DNA of 25,151 nt from CAUUCF01 sp963543695 (GTDB taxonomy: Bacteria; Pseudomonadota; Gammaproteobacteria; UBA9339), in the NCBI GenBank assembly GCA_963543695.1, contig CAUUCF010000013.1, positions 1 to 25,151 on the forward strand, read 5' to 3'. The notes below the pieces were generated by a model that worked only from the letters and a program-made list of their open reading frames with translations, was not told the origin of the DNA and ran no database searches. Position numbers and translations under genes: made by a program. Shown here one piece after another: positions 23,565 to 25,151 of the stretch (positions are counted from its first letter, which is position 1; the number at the start of each line of letters is the position of its first letter).

Positions 23565-24674
23565 ATGCTTAAATTCGAATTGATGAAGCAAACCGGTTTA
23601 GCACGGCGTGGAAGGTTGTTTCTGAATCATGGCATAGTGGAAACTCCTACTTTTATGCCAGTAGGAACTAAAGCTACGGTTAAGTCGCTTACTCCTGAAG
23701 ATTTGGATGCTTTAGGTGCTGAAATTATTTTAGGAAATACTTTCCATTTAATGCTGCAACCCGGAGTAGATCTCATTAAATCGTTTAATGGGTTACATGA
23801 TTTTATGCATTGGCAACGGCCTATTTTAACGGATTCTGGTGGTTTTCAAGTCTTTAGTTTAAAAGCTTTACGTAAAATTGATCAAAACGGAGTTTTGTTT
23901 CGTTCTCCGATTTCTGGAGCCAAAATATATTTAACTCCAGAAATTTCTACGCAGATCCAAACTGGGTTGAATTCGGATATCGTAATGGCTTTTGATGAGT
24001 GTACTCCTTTCCCGGCTGATTATAATATGGCTCGCCAATCGATGGAATTATCTTTAAATTGGGCCCAGCGTAGTCGGCAGGAGTTTTTACGTTTAGAAAA
24101 TCAAAACGCTCAATTTGGTATTATTCAAGGGGGAATCTTTAATGATTTACGACAACGTTGTTGTGAAAGTTTAACGCGTTATCATTTTGATGGATATGCA
24201 ATCGGTGGATTGGCTGTCGGTGAACCGAAAGAAGAAATGTACCGCATTTTAAATTTTCTTAACGCTTTAATGCCTTTGAATAAACCGCGTTATTTAATGG
24301 GAGTTGGTACTCCTGAAGATTTAATTAACGGGGTTTTAAACGGAGTAGATATGTTTGATTGTGTAATGCCGACCCGTAATGCTAGGAATGGATATTTATT
24401 TAGTTGGCACGGAATAATTCGTTTACGTAATAGTTGTTTTAAAAATGATTCAAGACCTATCGATGAGACTTGTCCGTGTTATGCTTGTCGTTATTATTCG
24501 CGAGCTTATTTGCATCATTTGGATCGTGCTCATGAATTGTTAGGGTTGCGGTTAAATACGATCCATAATCTTACTTTCTATCAACAGTTGATGTTGAAAA
24601 TTAGGCAAGCCATAGAAGAGGACAATTTGAATGGTTGGGTAAAAAATTTTTACGAACATTATTGTAATTCATAA
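23565..24674 (+). CDS. tgt: Queuine tRNA-ribosyltransferase (tRNA-guanine transglycosylase)
   Basis: Exchanges guanine at the wobble position of GUN-anticodon tRNAs for preQ1 (bacterial type). The 369-residue protein is of normal length and has TDSGGFQVFSL with D90, GIIQGG (186-190), GGLAVGE, FDCVMPTRNARNG with the nucleophile D265, and the zinc site C303-C305-C308-H334. The usual neighbours queA, yajC and secD are absent in this window; the next gene is unrelated. It works with the precursor transporter YhhQ (9293-9901). Confidence 0.97.
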   Translation: MLKFELMKQTGLARRGRLFLNHGIVETPTFMPVGTKATVKSLTPEDLDALGAEIILGNTFHLMLQPGVDLIKSFNGLHDFMHWQRPILTDSGGFQVFSLKALRKIDQNGVLFRSPISGAKIYLTPEISTQIQTGLNSDIVMAFDECTPFPADYNMARQSMELSLNWAQRSRQEFLRLENQNAQFGIIQGGIFNDLRQRCCESLTRYHFDGYAIGGLAVGEPKEEMYRILNFLNALMPLNKPRYLMGVGTPEDLINGVLNGVDMFDCVMPTRNARNGYLFSWHGIIRLRNSCFKNDSRPIDETCPCYACRYYSRAYLHHLDRAHELLGLRLNTIHNLTFYQQLMLKIRQAIEEDNLNGWVKNFYEHYCNS

Positions 24675-24708
24675 ATATCTACTTATTAAGTAATATTTAA
24701 TGTTATTT

Positions 24709-24717
24709 TGTTATAAT
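24709..24717 (+). promoter_or_regulatory. Extended -10 promoter for the secreted NET-repeat gene
   Basis: TGTTATAAT is an extended -10 (TGn before a perfect TATAAT, 24712-24717). No good -35 is present, as is common for extended -10 promoters. The expected leader is about 34 nt and contains GAGGA before ATG 24758. Confidence 0.5.
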
Positions 24718-24757
24718 ACATTATTATTACCGGTAGGCATAATTAGAGGAAATTAAA

Positions 24758-25151
24758 ATGTTAAGTAAACGTAATTTTTATAAAACAGTCATTTCGTTGG
24801 GAATAGTATGTGGCGTAAATCAAGCGTATGCATTTGATTTAGGGGGGACGAAGCCAAAGGCATTTTAACTAGGGCACAAGAAAGACAAGAAATAAAATTA
24901 TCGAATAATACGAATAGTACGAACGTTAACTCTACAAAATTAAATGAGACGCGTGCTACGCTTGTTAATAACGGCAGCAGTATATCAAGTAACGCGAACG
25001 AAACGCATGCGACGTTAGGATCAAACGAGACCCGTAATAACGTAAGTGGTGGTATAGCGTTAAACGAAACACAGAATAACGTTACTTCTGCATATGATTA
25101 CGTTGCTGAAAGCGTTGCTCCTGCATATAATTATGTTATGGTAAGTAGTTC
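24758..25151 (+). pseudogene. Secreted Asn/Thr-rich repeat protein, frame broken at a G6 run, runs off the window
   Basis: A good ribosome binding site (AGAGGA) precedes ATG 24758. The first 25 residues are a Sec signal peptide (basic MLSKRNFYK, hydrophobic core, NQAYA cleavage site). After residue 30 the frame closes at TAA 24866-24868. A G6 run (24842-24847) lies just before; one extra G, or a -1 shift, continues the protein in a frame that stays open to the window end. That part is rich in Asn, Thr and Ser, with repeated NET units (LNETRATL, ANETHATL, SNETRNNV, LNETQNNV) and many N-x-T/S triplets. The C-terminus is outside the window. Family unknown; a cell-surface or exported protein is likely from the signal peptide. 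Confidence 0.6.

Noticed and set aside
1..25151. CRISPR arrays, insertion sequences and rRNA
   Set aside because: No regularly spaced direct repeats, transposase-like ORFs, or rRNA sequence were seen on either strand.

Overview
The window is AT-rich DNA with tightly packed genes. It most likely comes from a gammaproteobacterium of the Legionellales (Legionella/Coxiella relatives), probably host-associated. Three things point there: an ankyrin protein that resembles the Legionella effector AnkH/LegA3, a LbtU-type siderophore porin, and a complete lower mevalonate pathway in place of DXP genes. General gammaproteobacterial genes (zapD, yheS, yhhQ, tgt, lnt) fit this. The assignment is inferred from protein sequence alone.

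Layout. (1) 1-1781, minus strand: tRNA-Lys, uvrC and a cut-off tRNA-Gly. UvrC lacks the C-terminal helix-hairpin-helix domain and starts 8 nt after the tRNA CCA end. (2) 1836-3096, plus strand: unrecognised genes, two of them broken. One has an in-frame stop; the other has two compensating frameshifts at a T6 and an A7 run. (3) 3099-7608, minus strand: an overlapping mevalonate operon, mvaS, mevalonate kinase, second GHMP kinase (probably phosphomevalonate kinase), and a fused diphosphomevalonate decarboxylase-IPP isomerase. Together they carry HMG-CoA formation and mevalonate to IPP/DMAPP; HMG-CoA reductase is not in the window. A perfect hairpin sits on the predicted -35 of this operon. (4) 7728-11678, minus strand: zapD-coaD-rdgB-yhhQ-yheS, with mostly 4-nt overlaps. 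(5) 11822-12741: an unrecognised gene split at a G7 run. (6) 12821-19288, plus strand: a glycan operon (GH133 debranching enzyme, glycogen synthase-like glycosyltransferase, GH57 amylase) that runs without gaps into a small acidic protein, the AnkH-like protein and a DUF167 protein. A promoter wrapped in a perfect 16-bp inverted repeat precedes it. (7) 19330-23564: a putative double-glycine-leader protein, lnt, lbtU, a bidirectional terminator, a second double-glycine-leader protein on the minus strand, and a decayed copy of the lbtU 3' end. (8) 23565-25151: tgt (which pairs functionally with yhhQ for queuosine) and the start of a secreted Asn/Thr-rich protein with NET repeats, broken at a G6 run.

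The most notable points are the mvaD-idi fusion, the two microcin-like leader proteins flanking the lnt-lbtU block, the AnkH-like protein at the end of a glycogen operon, and four reading-frame breaks that all fall on homopolymers. Those breaks could be contingency (phase-variable) sites, decay, or sequencing error; the sequence alone cannot decide.
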